Of a DNA stretch of 64,000 nt, positions 10,509 through 18,384 are shown piece after piece. The notes beneath the pieces are model-generated. The model had not been told where the DNA came from, did not search any database, and saw only the letters and a list, made by a program, of their open reading frames with translations. A program made the position numbers and the translations under genes. Each line of letters begins with the position of its first letter. Position 1 is the stretch's first letter. Source of the stretch: an uncultured Ferrovibrio sp. (lineage in GTDB: Bacteria; Pseudomonadota; Alphaproteobacteria; Ferrovibrionales; Ferrovibrionaceae); assembly GCF_937960835.1 (NCBI RefSeq), contig NZ_CALGPC010000013.1, positions 1 through 64,000 of the forward strand, given 5' to 3'.

Positions 10509-10901
10509 TCACCGCTTCAGGGCGGCGGCAAAGGCGGCGGTATCGGTATAGACCCGGTATTCGGCGATCCGGCCCCCTTCGATGCGGAAGGCGTTGGTCA
10601 TGCTGGCAGCGATGTCGCGCTCGGTCGCCCGCGCCCGCCAGGCGCCGCGTCCGAGCACCACGATCCAGTCGCCCTCGGCAATCACCGCCTCCTGGACCAC
10701 CTCGACGATCTCCAGATGCTCGCGCACCAGGGTGAGGAAGCGCTGGTACGCGGCAAAGCCACGATGCACGCCGCCCCAGGGCAGCAGGCCTGGCGGGCCG
10801 TAATAGCGCACGCAGATATCGGGCGTCAGCAGACGCTCCAGCGCGGTAAAGTCGCCGGCTTTCAGCGCGGCATAGTAGGACTCCAGTATCGCTTTGCCCA
10901 A
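10509..10901 (-). CDS. SnoaL-like / NTF2-like polyketide cyclase-fold protein
   Basis: The 130-residue protein has the cone-shaped alpha+beta fold pattern of the SnoaL/NTF2-like superfamily: an N-terminal helix with YYAALKAGDFTALERLLTPD, a central VHRGFAAYQRF segment, and terminal strands with NAFRIEGGRIAEYRVYTD. Members include ketosteroid isomerase-like enzymes and many proteins of unknown role. No catalytic residue set points to one reaction. It lies directly upstream of pirin on the same strand, 8 bp before the first pirin ATG, which suggests an operon. Confidence 0.8.
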   Translation of the reverse strand: MGKAILESYYAALKAGDFTALERLLTPDICVRYYGPPGLLPWGGVHRGFAAYQRFLTLVREHLEIVEVVQEAVIAEGDWIVVLGRGAWRARATERDIAASMTNAFRIEGGRIAEYRVYTDTAAFAAALKR

Positions 10902-10984
10902 GCCGGCCTCCTATCGTCGAGCCCTCAAGCCTTACGCTTAAGGAATCCATCGGTAAATAACCGCCGTCACAGGGCAGAGCGACT

Positions 10985-11074
10985 GGCGACGTGCGGACGG
11001 GCGACGTGCGGACGGGTGAAGTGCGGACCGGCGACGTGCGGACAGGCGACGTGCGGACAGGCGACGTGCAGACT
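10985..11074. repeat. 15-bp tandem repeat, six copies, intergenic
   Basis: The unit GGCGACGTGCGGACA/G starts at 10985, 11000, 11015, 11030, 11045 and 11060, with a few substitutions in the third and last copies. It lies between the divergent SnoaL-like gene and the lipoprotein gene. No spacers separate the units, so it is not CRISPR. No gene is supported in 10902-11165. Confidence 0.9.
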
Positions 11075-11165
11075 GGGCGGAAGGTTGGGGCTGCCCGTCT
11101 GGGGGTGTTTTTCGCGGCCATTATCCGCTAGGGTCACCGCAGCCGGATTGTGCAAGGAATTCAAG

Positions 11166-11558
11166 TTGAAACGACTTTTTGCCATAGGCGTGTTGGCAAT
11201 CCTCGGCGGCTGCAGCAGCTCGCCGCTCGACCCCTACTATGTAGGGCGCTGGACATCCGAGGACAGTAGAGACGACTACGCGATTTTACCGAATCTGCCC
11301 ATGAGCGAGCCGTCGACCGGCCGCCCATACCTGCATGTCTGCTATAACAAGCTCTTTCATGATGAGATGAAGATTCAGAAACTCGTAGCCCAGAACTGCA
11401 CCAACGGAGAGCTGGTCGACAACCGAAGCGATCTCTATACCTGCTCGCTGTCCGCCCCCATCCGTGCGACCTGGCGATGCGATAGTCTCAGCCGCGCTGC
11501 GAGTGAAGCCCGGCCTCTGTTGCGCGTTCCTCGGCTCTCTCGCGACATCTCCAAGTAG
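11166..11558 (+). CDS. Putative lipoprotein of unknown function
   Basis: The 130-residue product begins MKRLFAIGVLAILGGC, a short lipoprotein signal peptide with lipobox LGGC and acylated Cys16. The mature part has four further cysteines, which could form disulfides in the periplasm, and a YYVGRWTSEDSRDDYAILP segment. I do not recognise the family. The start is TTG, supported by AAGGA 7 nt upstream and by the signal peptide. Base composition is lower in GC than neighbouring genes, hinting at acquisition. It lies alone between a repeat array and the glycosyltransferase gene. The 170 bp that follow hold nothing recognisable. Confidence 0.65.
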   Translation: MKRLFAIGVLAILGGCSSSPLDPYYVGRWTSEDSRDDYAILPNLPMSEPSTGRPYLHVCYNKLFHDEMKIQKLVAQNCTNGELVDNRSDLYTCSLSAPIRATWRCDSLSRAASEARPLLRVPRLSRDISK

Positions 11559-11731
11559 CACTATCCTCTTGTTGCATCCGCGTCCAAAGAGCCGCAACAG
11601 GAGAAACGCACTGGTTCGATGCATGCTCACCTGTCGTGTCGCTCAGTTCTGGAAGATACCGGCCTGCACTTGAGCACTGCATCACATCATGGCGCATTCA
11701 ATCCGCTTGCGCCTAACAACTGCATGAGTTC

Positions 11732-12916
11732 ATGACGATCAAGATTCTCCACGTGATCACAGGACTGGGCACAGGCGGGGCTGAGCGGATGCTGCAGAAG
11801 CTGGTCTGCGACCTGCGAGCGCGTGGCCATGAGAATCATATTGTGAGCCTCACCAGCATCGGGCCGATCGGACGGCAACTGATGAAGGTCGGCTTTAAAG
11901 TTGATGCGCTCGGCATGACCAGCGTCCTCCACCTGCCGGCAGCCATCACGCGGCTTGGCCGAATTCTGCGGCAAACGAAGCCGGATATTCTGCAGACATG
12001 GCTTTATCATGCCGATTTGACCGGCTGCCTGGCGCATTGGTGGAGCCGCTCGCCGGCAACCTTGATCTGGAATCTGCGTTGCTCTGACATGGAGCTTGGC
12101 AATTATGCCCTTTCAACGCGCCTTGCACGGCGCATGGCGATCTGGCTTTCACACCGCCCCTGGGCGATGATCACCAATTCAGTGGCGGGACAGCGCCACC
12201 ACGCTGCCCTGGGCTACCGGCCGCCGCGCTGGGAATACATCCCGAACGGCTTCGATCTTTCCATCTACCGCCCCATGCCCGGCAGCCGGACCATACAGGA
12301 TGAGATCGGCCTCCCATCCGACGCCTTCCTGGTCGGAATGGTGGCGCGCCATGACCCGATGAAGGATCACGAAGCATTCCTGCTGATGGCCAAGCTGGTG
12401 CTGACAAAGCGCCCGCAGACCCATTTCGTCCTTATCGGCAAGGGCTGCACCATCGAGACGCCGATCTTTGCCAAGGCCGCAGAGCAGCTCAAAGGCCATC
12501 TGCACCTGCTTGGCGAGCGCAGCGATATCGATCGCCTGCTGCCCAGCCTGGACCTTTTCGTGCTCAGTTCCGCCTATGGCGAGGGTTTTCCCAATGTCCT
12601 TGGTGAGGCACTGGCCTGCGGCCTGCCCTGCATTGCCACCGATGTCGGCGATACGGCAGCGATCCTTGGCGATTGCGGCATCTGCGTGCCACCGCGCGAT
12701 CCAGCCCGCCTGGCGGACGCTGTCCTCACCCTCATTGATGCTCCGCCGTCCACGCTGCAAGAGCTCCGGCAGAAAGCCCGCCGCCGCGCCGAGGACCATT
12801 TTGCCCTGGAAGCCGTAGGTGATCGATATTGCCGGCTGTACCAGGAGGCGATTGGCGACACTTTCCAGCAGCCCCCGCCCTTCGGCGCAAATCCTTCTCC
12901 CGGTGGAGGCCTGTAG
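11732..12916 (+). CDS. GT4-family glycosyltransferase
   Basis: The 394-residue protein is a GT-B retaining glycosyltransferase. Its N-terminal Rossmann domain opens with KILHVITGLGTGGAERML, where the GTGGAE loop binds the acceptor. The C-terminal domain has GKG, LLGERSDIDRLLPSLDLFVLSS and the nucleotide-sugar EX7E motif in EGFPNVLGEALACGLP. These enzymes build exopolysaccharide, lipopolysaccharide or glycolipids at the cytoplasmic membrane face. The gene ends 3 bp before the amidotransferase gene, so the pair is one transcription unit. The donor and acceptor sugars cannot be told from sequence. Confidence 0.9.
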   Translation: MTIKILHVITGLGTGGAERMLQKLVCDLRARGHENHIVSLTSIGPIGRQLMKVGFKVDALGMTSVLHLPAAITRLGRILRQTKPDILQTWLYHADLTGCLAHWWSRSPATLIWNLRCSDMELGNYALSTRLARRMAIWLSHRPWAMITNSVAGQRHHAALGYRPPRWEYIPNGFDLSIYRPMPGSRTIQDEIGLPSDAFLVGMVARHDPMKDHEAFLLMAKLVLTKRPQTHFVLIGKGCTIETPIFAKAAEQLKGHLHLLGERSDIDRLLPSLDLFVLSSAYGEGFPNVLGEALACGLPCIATDVGDTAAILGDCGICVPPRDPARLADAVLTLIDAPPSTLQELRQKARRRAEDHFALEAVGDRYCRLYQEAIGDTFQQPPPFGANPSPGGGL

Positions 12917-12919
12917 TTT

Positions 12920-14866
12920 ATGTGCGGCATTGCCGGCATTCTGACCTGGCGGGGCCTGCCTGCCGATCTGCTGAGCCAACGGGTGAAGGCGATGACTGAC
13001 GCCATCGCCTATCGCGGGCCGGATGCCGATACGCGCTGGGTCGATGCGCCGGCGGGACTGGCGCTGGGCCATCGCCGGCTGGCCATCGTCGATCTGACCG
13101 AGACCGGCGCCCAGCCGATGCACAGCGCCAACGAGCGCTTCGTCATCTGCTATAACGGCGAAATCTTCAATGCCGCCGAGGTGGCGCGCGATCTGCCCGA
13201 AATCAATTTCCGCGGCCATTCGGATACCGAAGTGCTGCTGCAAGCCTGCGCGGCCTGGGGCGTGGAAACAGCGATCAAACGCTTCATCGGCATGTTCGCC
13301 TTCGCGCTTTGGGACCGGCAGGAACGCTGCCTGTGGCTGGTGCGCGACCGGCTGGGCATCAAGCCGCTCTACTGGACGATCCAGGATACCGCAGAGGGCA
13401 GGACATTATTGTTCGGTTCGGAGCTGAAGGCGCTGACTGCTTATCCAGGCTGGCAGCCAAGGCTCGACCGCTCGGCGCTAGCTGAGTACCTGCGGCTGTC
13501 CTACGTGCCGGCACCGCATTCGATTTATGCCGGCGTGCGCAAGCTGTTGCCTGGTCATATCCTGCGCATCGGTCACGATGGCCGTGAAACACTGAGCTGC
13601 TTTTGGGATCTGCGCCAGATTGCCGCGCAAGGCCAGCGCAACCGCGATCAGCGCAGCGAGGCCGAGCAGAACGATGCATTGCATGATCTGCTCACCGATG
13701 CGGTCAAGCGCCGCATGATGGCAGATGTGCCACTTGGCGCATTTCTGTCCGGCGGCCTCGATTCATCGACCGTCGTGGCGCTGATGCAGGCGCAGTCGTC
13801 GCGGCCGATCAAAACCTTCTCCATCGGTTTTGACGAGGATGAATTCAGCGAAGCCCATCATGCAGCCGCTGTGGCCCGGCATCTGGGCACCGACCACACC
13901 AGCATGCTCGTCACGCCAAAGCAGGCGCATGCAGTAATCCCGCAACTGCCCGACATTTACGACGAGCCCTTTGCGGATTCGTCGCAGATTCCGACCTTCC
14001 TGGTATCGCAACTGGCTCGCCGCGAGGTCACCGTGGCGCTGTCGGGCGATGGCGGCGATGAGGTCTTTGCCGGTTACGTGCGCTATTGGGGCATCAGTCG
14101 GCTATGGCCATGGCTGGCCCCCTGGCCCCGGGGCCTGCGGGCGGCAGCCGGTCGGATGTTGCGCATGCTGTCGCCGGCAGAGTGGGAGAAGCTGCTTTCA
14201 CCGCTGCCGCAGAACTCCAGGCCGCGCCAGCTTGGCGACAAGATCCATAAGGCGGCGACGATTCTTGCCGAGGCCGATGCGGATCGCATGTATGAGCGGC
14301 TGATCTCGCTCTGGCCCGATGCCGCGGCGATGGTGCGCGGCGCTGCGCCGGATGCACCATACGATGCGACGTTATCTTCCGATCTGCCCGAAGTCGTAGC
14401 GCGGCTGCGCTATCGCGACATGACAGGCTACCTGCCCGACGACATCCTGACGAAGGTCGACCGCGCGAGCATGGCCGTCTCACTGGAAGCGCGCGTGCCG
14501 CTGCTGGATCACCGCGTGGTGGAATTCGCCTGGACCTTGCCGCCGGACCGGCTGCTGAAAGGCGGCCAGGGCAAACGCATTTTGCGCAACGTGCTGTATC
14601 GTTACGTGCCGCGCGAGATGGTGGAGCGGCCCAAAACCGGCTTTGGCATTCCGCTCGGCGACTGGCTGCGCGGGCCGTTGCGCGACTGGGCGGAGGATCT
14701 GCTCTCAGAGCAGCGTCTGCGCGCGGATGGACTGATCGATCCAGCCCCCGTGCGGCAGCGCTGGCAGGATCATCTGAGCGGCCGCCGCAACGGCCAGCAT
14801 GCCTTATGGACCGTTCTGATGCTCCAGGCCTGGCGGGCGCGCTGGCCCGGTGTCGCTTTGGATTGA
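12920..14866 (+). CDS. asnB: Asparagine synthase (glutamine-hydrolysing) family amidotransferase
   Basis: The 648-residue protein starts MCGIAG, with Cys2 as the class II glutaminase nucleophile. The glutaminase domain includes AYRGPDA, LGHRRLAI and the CYNGEIFN motif. The C-terminal synthetase domain has the PP-loop SGGLDSS (277-283) for ATP and the SGDGGDE motif. AsnB-type proteins make asparagine, but copies beside glycosyltransferases, as here, often modify surface polysaccharides or belong to exopolysaccharide clusters. The context therefore favours an envelope role, while biosynthesis of asparagine stays possible. The stop is followed at once by a short tandem repeat. Confidence 0.88.
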   Translation: MCGIAGILTWRGLPADLLSQRVKAMTDAIAYRGPDADTRWVDAPAGLALGHRRLAIVDLTETGAQPMHSANERFVICYNGEIFNAAEVARDLPEINFRGHSDTEVLLQACAAWGVETAIKRFIGMFAFALWDRQERCLWLVRDRLGIKPLYWTIQDTAEGRTLLFGSELKALTAYPGWQPRLDRSALAEYLRLSYVPAPHSIYAGVRKLLPGHILRIGHDGRETLSCFWDLRQIAAQGQRNRDQRSEAEQNDALHDLLTDAVKRRMMADVPLGAFLSGGLDSSTVVALMQAQSSRPIKTFSIGFDEDEFSEAHHAAAVARHLGTDHTSMLVTPKQAHAVIPQLPDIYDEPFADSSQIPTFLVSQLARREVTVALSGDGGDEVFAGYVRYWGISRLWPWLAPWPRGLRAAAGRMLRMLSPAEWEKLLSPLPQNSRPRQLGDKIHKAATILAEADADRMYERLISLWPDAAAMVRGAAPDAPYDATLSSDLPEVVARLRYRDMTGYLPDDILTKVDRASMAVSLEARVPLLDHRVVEFAWTLPPDRLLKGGQGKRILRNVLYRYVPREMVERPKTGFGIPLGDWLRGPLRDWAEDLLSEQRLRADGLIDPAPVRQRWQDHLSGRRNGQHALWTVLMLQAWRARWPGVALD

Positions 14867-14913
14867 ACGCAGCAGACTGGACGCAGCAGGCTGGACGCAG
14901 CAGACTGAACGCA
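14867..14913. repeat. 14-bp tandem repeat directly after the asnB stop
   Basis: ACGCAGCAGACTGG repeats at 14867-14880, 14881-14894 and 14895-14908, followed by a 5-bp partial copy. It starts at the base after the TGA stop. The remaining gap to 15141 contains the etf promoter. Confidence 0.88.
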
Positions 14914-15018
14914 AGGGGTTGCCGCAGCGTTTTCCGCGACGCGTAAAAGGCGAATTCTCTTCAGCATTGCAGCACGTTACGGGGTGCTGACGAAGCGGAA
15001 ACATCCGGTTGCGGTTCG

Positions 15019-15047
15019 TTGACAGCCTTACCTGCGGGTTATAGTGT
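15019..15047 (+). promoter_or_regulatory. Strong promoter for the etfBA operon
   Basis: A perfect TTGACA (15019-15024) is followed by TATAGT (15040-15045, 15-bp spacer) or, at 17 bp, TAGTGT (15042-15047). It lies about 95 bp before the etfB start with no gene in between. Confidence 0.65.
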
Positions 15048-15141
15048 GCAGCGCGAAAAAACGCAGGCGCCCGCCCGATCCGGGCCGCGGCCCGTTCGTT
15101 TGGCTAGCCGTTTCGCGAAGCAATCATAAGGTTGAAGGTCC

Positions 15142-15891
15142 ATGAAGGTTCTGGTCGCGGTCAAGCGCGTGGTGGATTTCAACGTCAAGATCCGGGTCAA
15201 GCCGGATAAGACGGGTGTCGACCTCGCCAACGTGAAGATGTCGATGAATCCATTCGACGAAATCGCCGTCGAAGAGGCCGTGCGGCTGAAGGAAGCCGGC
15301 ACCGCGAGCGAAGTCGTCGTCGTCTCGATCGGCCCGACGCAGGCGCAGGAGACGATCCGCACCGCGCTGGCGATGGGCGCCGACCGCGGCATCCTGGTGA
15401 AGACCGACGCCGAAGTGCAGCCGCTGGCCGTGGCCAAGATCCTGGCCAAGATCGCCGAGGCTGAGCAGCCGCAGCTTGTCATCGTCGGCAAGCAGGCGAT
15501 CGACGACGACAGCAATCAGACCGGCCAGATGCTGGCCGCGCTGATGAACTGGCCGCAGGGCACCTTCGCCAACAAGGTGACGCTGGCCGACGGCAAGGCG
15601 ACCGTGGTGCGCGAAGTCGACGGCGGCCTTGAGACCGTGGAACTGAAGCTGCCGGCGGTGGTGACCACCGACCTGCGCCTGAACGAGCCGCGCTATGCCA
15701 GCCTGCCGAACATCATGAAGGCGAAGAAGAAGCCGATTGACGAAAAGACCCCGGAGGATCTGGGCGTCGATATCGCGCCGCGCCTGAAGACTCTGTCCGT
15801 CGACGAGCCGCCGAAGCGCTCCGCCGGCATCAAGGTGCCCGATGTGGCGACCCTGGTGCAGAAGCTGAAGACCGAAGCGGGAGTGATCTGA
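15142..15891 (+). CDS. etfB: Electron transfer flavoprotein subunit beta
   Basis: The 249-residue protein opens with MKVLVAVKRVVDFNVKIRV and contains the ETF-beta signature region (VVTTDLRLNEPRYASLPNIMKAKKK, the recognition loop used by partner dehydrogenases). ETF takes electrons from acyl-CoA and other dehydrogenases and passes them to ETF-ubiquinone oxidoreductase. EtfB binds AMP and forms a heterodimer with EtfA, encoded one base downstream. The 3-hydroxybutyryl-CoA dehydrogenase gene behind it points to fatty acid or butyrate-type metabolism. Confidence 0.97.
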   Translation: MKVLVAVKRVVDFNVKIRVKPDKTGVDLANVKMSMNPFDEIAVEEAVRLKEAGTASEVVVVSIGPTQAQETIRTALAMGADRGILVKTDAEVQPLAVAKILAKIAEAEQPQLVIVGKQAIDDDSNQTGQMLAALMNWPQGTFANKVTLADGKATVVREVDGGLETVELKLPAVVTTDLRLNEPRYASLPNIMKAKKKPIDEKTPEDLGVDIAPRLKTLSVDEPPKRSAGIKVPDVATLVQKLKTEAGVI

Positions 15892-15892
15892 T

Positions 15893-16828
15893 ATGAGCTG
15901 CCTCGTCATTGCCGAACACGACAACGCCTCGCTGAAGGCTCCGACGCTGAACACCGTCACCGCCGCCACCAAGATCGGCGGCGAGGTGCATGTGCTGGTT
16001 GCCGGCGAGAACTGCGGCCCCGCCGCCGAAGCCGCCGCCAAGATCGCTGGCGTGGCCAAGGTCATCCAGGTGGAAGCGCCGCATTATGCCCATGGCCTGG
16101 CCGAGGCGCTGGCGCCGCTGGTGGCCGGTCTGGCCAAGAACTACAAGGCCGTGCTGGCGCCTGAGACGACCTCGGGCAAGAACGTGATGCCGCGCGTCGC
16201 CGCCCTGCTCGACGTCATGCAGATCTCGGGCATCATCGAAGTGAAATCGGAAGATACCTTCGTGCGTCCGATCTATGCCGGCAACGCCATGGCGACCGTG
16301 CAGTCGACCGACCCGATCAAGGTGATCACCGTGCGCGCCACCGGCTTCCAGGCCGCCGCCGCGGAAGGCGGCTCTGCCGCCATCGAGAAGGGTGAAGCCG
16401 CTGCCGATCCGGGCCTGTCGAAGTTCATCGGCCAGGAACTGCAGAAGTCCGACCGTCCGGAACTGACCTCGGCCAAGATCGTCATCTCCGGCGGCCGCGG
16501 CATGGGCTCGGGCGAGAATTTCAAGCTGATCGAAGCCGTCGCCGACAAGCTCGGTGCCGCCGTCGGCGCCAGCCGCGCTGCGGTCGATGCCGGCTTCGTC
16601 CCGAATGACTATCAGGTCGGCCAGACCGGCAAGATCGTCGCACCGCAGCTTTACATCGCCGTCGGCATCTCCGGCGCGATCCAGCATCTGGCTGGCATGA
16701 AGGACAGCAAGGTGATCGTCGCCATCAACAAGGACGAAGAGGCGCCGATCTTCCAGGTCGCCGATTACGGCCTGGTCGGCGATCTGTTCAAGATCCTGCC
16801 GGAACTCGAAGCCGAGCTGTCGAAGTAA
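15893..16828 (+). CDS. etfA: Electron transfer flavoprotein subunit alpha
   Basis: The 311-residue protein has an N-terminal ETF domain and the C-terminal FAD-binding domain with the conserved run GRGMGSGENF, then GASRAAVDAGFVPNDYQVGQTGK and LYIAVGISGAIQHLAGM. The flavin that carries the electrons sits here. It starts 1 bp after the etfB stop, so the two are cotranscribed and made in equal amounts. Confidence 0.97.
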   Translation: MSCLVIAEHDNASLKAPTLNTVTAATKIGGEVHVLVAGENCGPAAEAAAKIAGVAKVIQVEAPHYAHGLAEALAPLVAGLAKNYKAVLAPETTSGKNVMPRVAALLDVMQISGIIEVKSEDTFVRPIYAGNAMATVQSTDPIKVITVRATGFQAAAAEGGSAAIEKGEAAADPGLSKFIGQELQKSDRPELTSAKIVISGGRGMGSGENFKLIEAVADKLGAAVGASRAAVDAGFVPNDYQVGQTGKIVAPQLYIAVGISGAIQHLAGMKDSKVIVAINKDEEAPIFQVADYGLVGDLFKILPELEAELSK

Positions 16829-16857
16829 GCGTGTAGGCCATAGAGGACCCGTACCGC

Positions 16858-17730
16858 ATGATCAAGACCATTGGGGTGATCGGCGCCGGCCAGATGGGCA
16901 ATGGCATTGCCCATGTCTGCGCGCTGGCCGGCTATGATGTCCTGCTGCAGGATATCAACCCGGAGCAGCTCAAGAAGGCCATCGAGACGATCACCACCAA
17001 CCTGCATCGCCAGGTGGCACGCGGCAAGATCACCGAAGCCGACAGCGCGAAGGCGCTGTCGCTGATTCGGACGACGACCGACATCAAGGATTTCGCCCAG
17101 ACCGATTTCGTGGTCGAGGCGGCGACCGAGAATGAAGGCGTCAAGAAGAAGATCTTCGCCGATCTCTGCCCGGTGCTGAAGCCCGAGGCGCTGCTGGCCA
17201 CCAACACCTCGTCGATCTCGGTGACCCGGCTGGCCTCGGCCACCGACCGGCCCGAAAAGTTCATGGGCATGCACTTCATGAACCCGGTGCCGGTGATGCA
17301 GCTGGTGGAGCTGATCCGCGGCATCGCCACCGATGAGGAAACCTTCCGCCAGGTGCGCGAACTGACCCTGAAGCTGGGCAAGACTCCGGCCAATTCGGAA
17401 GACTTCCCGGCCTTCATCGTCAACCGCATCCTGCTGCCGATGATCAACGAGGCGATCTACACCCTCTATGAGGGCGTCGGCTCGGTGGAAGCGATCGACA
17501 CGGCCATGAAGCTGGGCGCCAACCACCCGATGGGCCCGCTGCAGCTGGCCGACTTCATCGGTCTGGACACCTGCCTGTCGATCATGCAGGTGCTGTATGA
17601 GGGCCTGGCCGACAGCAAGTACCGCCCCTGCCCGCTGCTGGTGAAGTATGTCGAGGCCGGCTGGCTTGGCCGCAAGACCAATCGCGGCTTCTACGATTAC
17701 CGCGGCGAGCATCCAACACCGACGCGCTGA
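16858..17730 (+). CDS. 3-hydroxybutyryl-CoA dehydrogenase
   Basis: The 290-residue protein has an N-terminal NAD-binding fold (GVIGAGQMGNGIAHV) and the family signature around GMHFMNPVPVMQLVE, which includes the catalytic histidine, then the helical dimerisation domain (NRILLPMINEAI). It interconverts 3-hydroxybutyryl-CoA and acetoacetyl-CoA. It is the short single-function type (FadB2/Hbd/PaaH), not a multifunctional FadB. It lies 29 bp after etfA and ends before a strong terminator, so etfB-etfA-hbd is one operon. Confidence 0.94.
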   Translation: MIKTIGVIGAGQMGNGIAHVCALAGYDVLLQDINPEQLKKAIETITTNLHRQVARGKITEADSAKALSLIRTTTDIKDFAQTDFVVEAATENEGVKKKIFADLCPVLKPEALLATNTSSISVTRLASATDRPEKFMGMHFMNPVPVMQLVELIRGIATDEETFRQVRELTLKLGKTPANSEDFPAFIVNRILLPMINEAIYTLYEGVGSVEAIDTAMKLGANHPMGPLQLADFIGLDTCLSIMQVLYEGLADSKYRPCPLLVKYVEAGWLGRKTNRGFYDYRGEHPTPTR

Positions 17731-17751
17731 GCGGGACGGCGATCCGAATGC

Positions 17752-17779
17752 AAAGGGGCCACACGGCCCCTTTTCTTTT
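17752..17779. terminator. Rho-independent terminator after the etf operon
   Basis: AAAGGGGCC-ACAC-GGCCCCTTT is a 9-bp perfect stem followed by TTCTTTT. It works for the plus-strand operon and may also stop the convergent tlpA transcript, because its A-rich 5' side is a T-run on the other strand. A short repeat of CTTTTGCCTCTA follows (about 17774-17810). Confidence 0.9.
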
Positions 17780-17819
17780 GCCTCTACTTCTTCTTTTGCC
17801 TCTATTGCCCTGCTGGCCG

Positions 17820-18371
17820 TTATTTTTCAGCGATCAGGGCGTCGATCAGCTTCAGCGCATCCGCCTGGTCCCATTCCGCCGCGCCATAAAGGCGCGCCAC
17901 CTCCCGGCCCTGGCGGTCGATCAGGATGGTGGCGGGCAGCCCCGCGGCGCCCCAGGTCCGGCCGGATTTCATGGTGGGATCGAGATAGGGCGTGAGCGTG
18001 GTGGCGCCGATCTCGGTGAGGAATTTCTCGACCTTGGCGCGGCCACCGCGATCCTGCGCCACGGCAACGACCTGGAAATCCGCGCCGCCGCGCTGCGCCT
18101 GCAGGCGATCCAGCGCCGGCATCTCCTCCCGGCAGGGCACGCACCAGGTGGCCCACAGATTGAGCAGCACGATCTTGCCACGGAAGGCCTCCAGCGTGAC
18201 CGGCGCGTCCTTTTCATCGCGGAATTCGGCAGCGGCGACTGGCTTCCGCTCGGCCGAGACGCTAAGTTTGCGCATCTCGCCTTCGAGCGGCAGCCCGGCT
18301 GCACCGGCATCCCATGCGGCCGCAGCCAGGCTCAAGCAGATCAGCGCGACACCCTTCAGAAACCGCATCAT
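17820..18371 (-). CDS. tlpA: TlpA-like thiol:disulfide oxidoreductase
   Basis: The 183-residue protein has an N-terminal signal peptide or anchor (MMRFLKGVALICLSLAAAAW) and a thioredoxin domain with active site WATWCVPC and the cis-proline motif GLPATILIDRQG. TlpA proteins keep periplasmic cysteines reduced, for example in cytochrome oxidase assembly. The start is taken at 18371; an alternative ATG at 18386 overlaps the argH start codon. The longer upstream frame is antisense to argH and is not believed. Confidence 0.9.
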   Translation of the reverse strand: MMRFLKGVALICLSLAAAAWDAGAAGLPLEGEMRKLSVSAERKPVAAAEFRDEKDAPVTLEAFRGKIVLLNLWATWCVPCREEMPALDRLQAQRGGADFQVVAVAQDRGGRAKVEKFLTEIGATTLTPYLDPTMKSGRTWGAAGLPATILIDRQGREVARLYGAAEWDQADALKLIDALIAEK

Positions 18372-18384
18372 TCCTCTATCGTCC

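Noticed and set aside
10501..11121. Longer N-terminus for pirin
   Set aside because: The frame reads antisense to nothing conserved and through the SnoaL-like gene in another frame plus the 15-bp repeat array; the product there is Arg-rich shadow sequence.
17992..18384. N-terminal extension of argH
   Set aside because: It reads antisense through tlpA and does not resemble argininosuccinate lyases; the family N-terminus begins shortly after the ATG at 18385.
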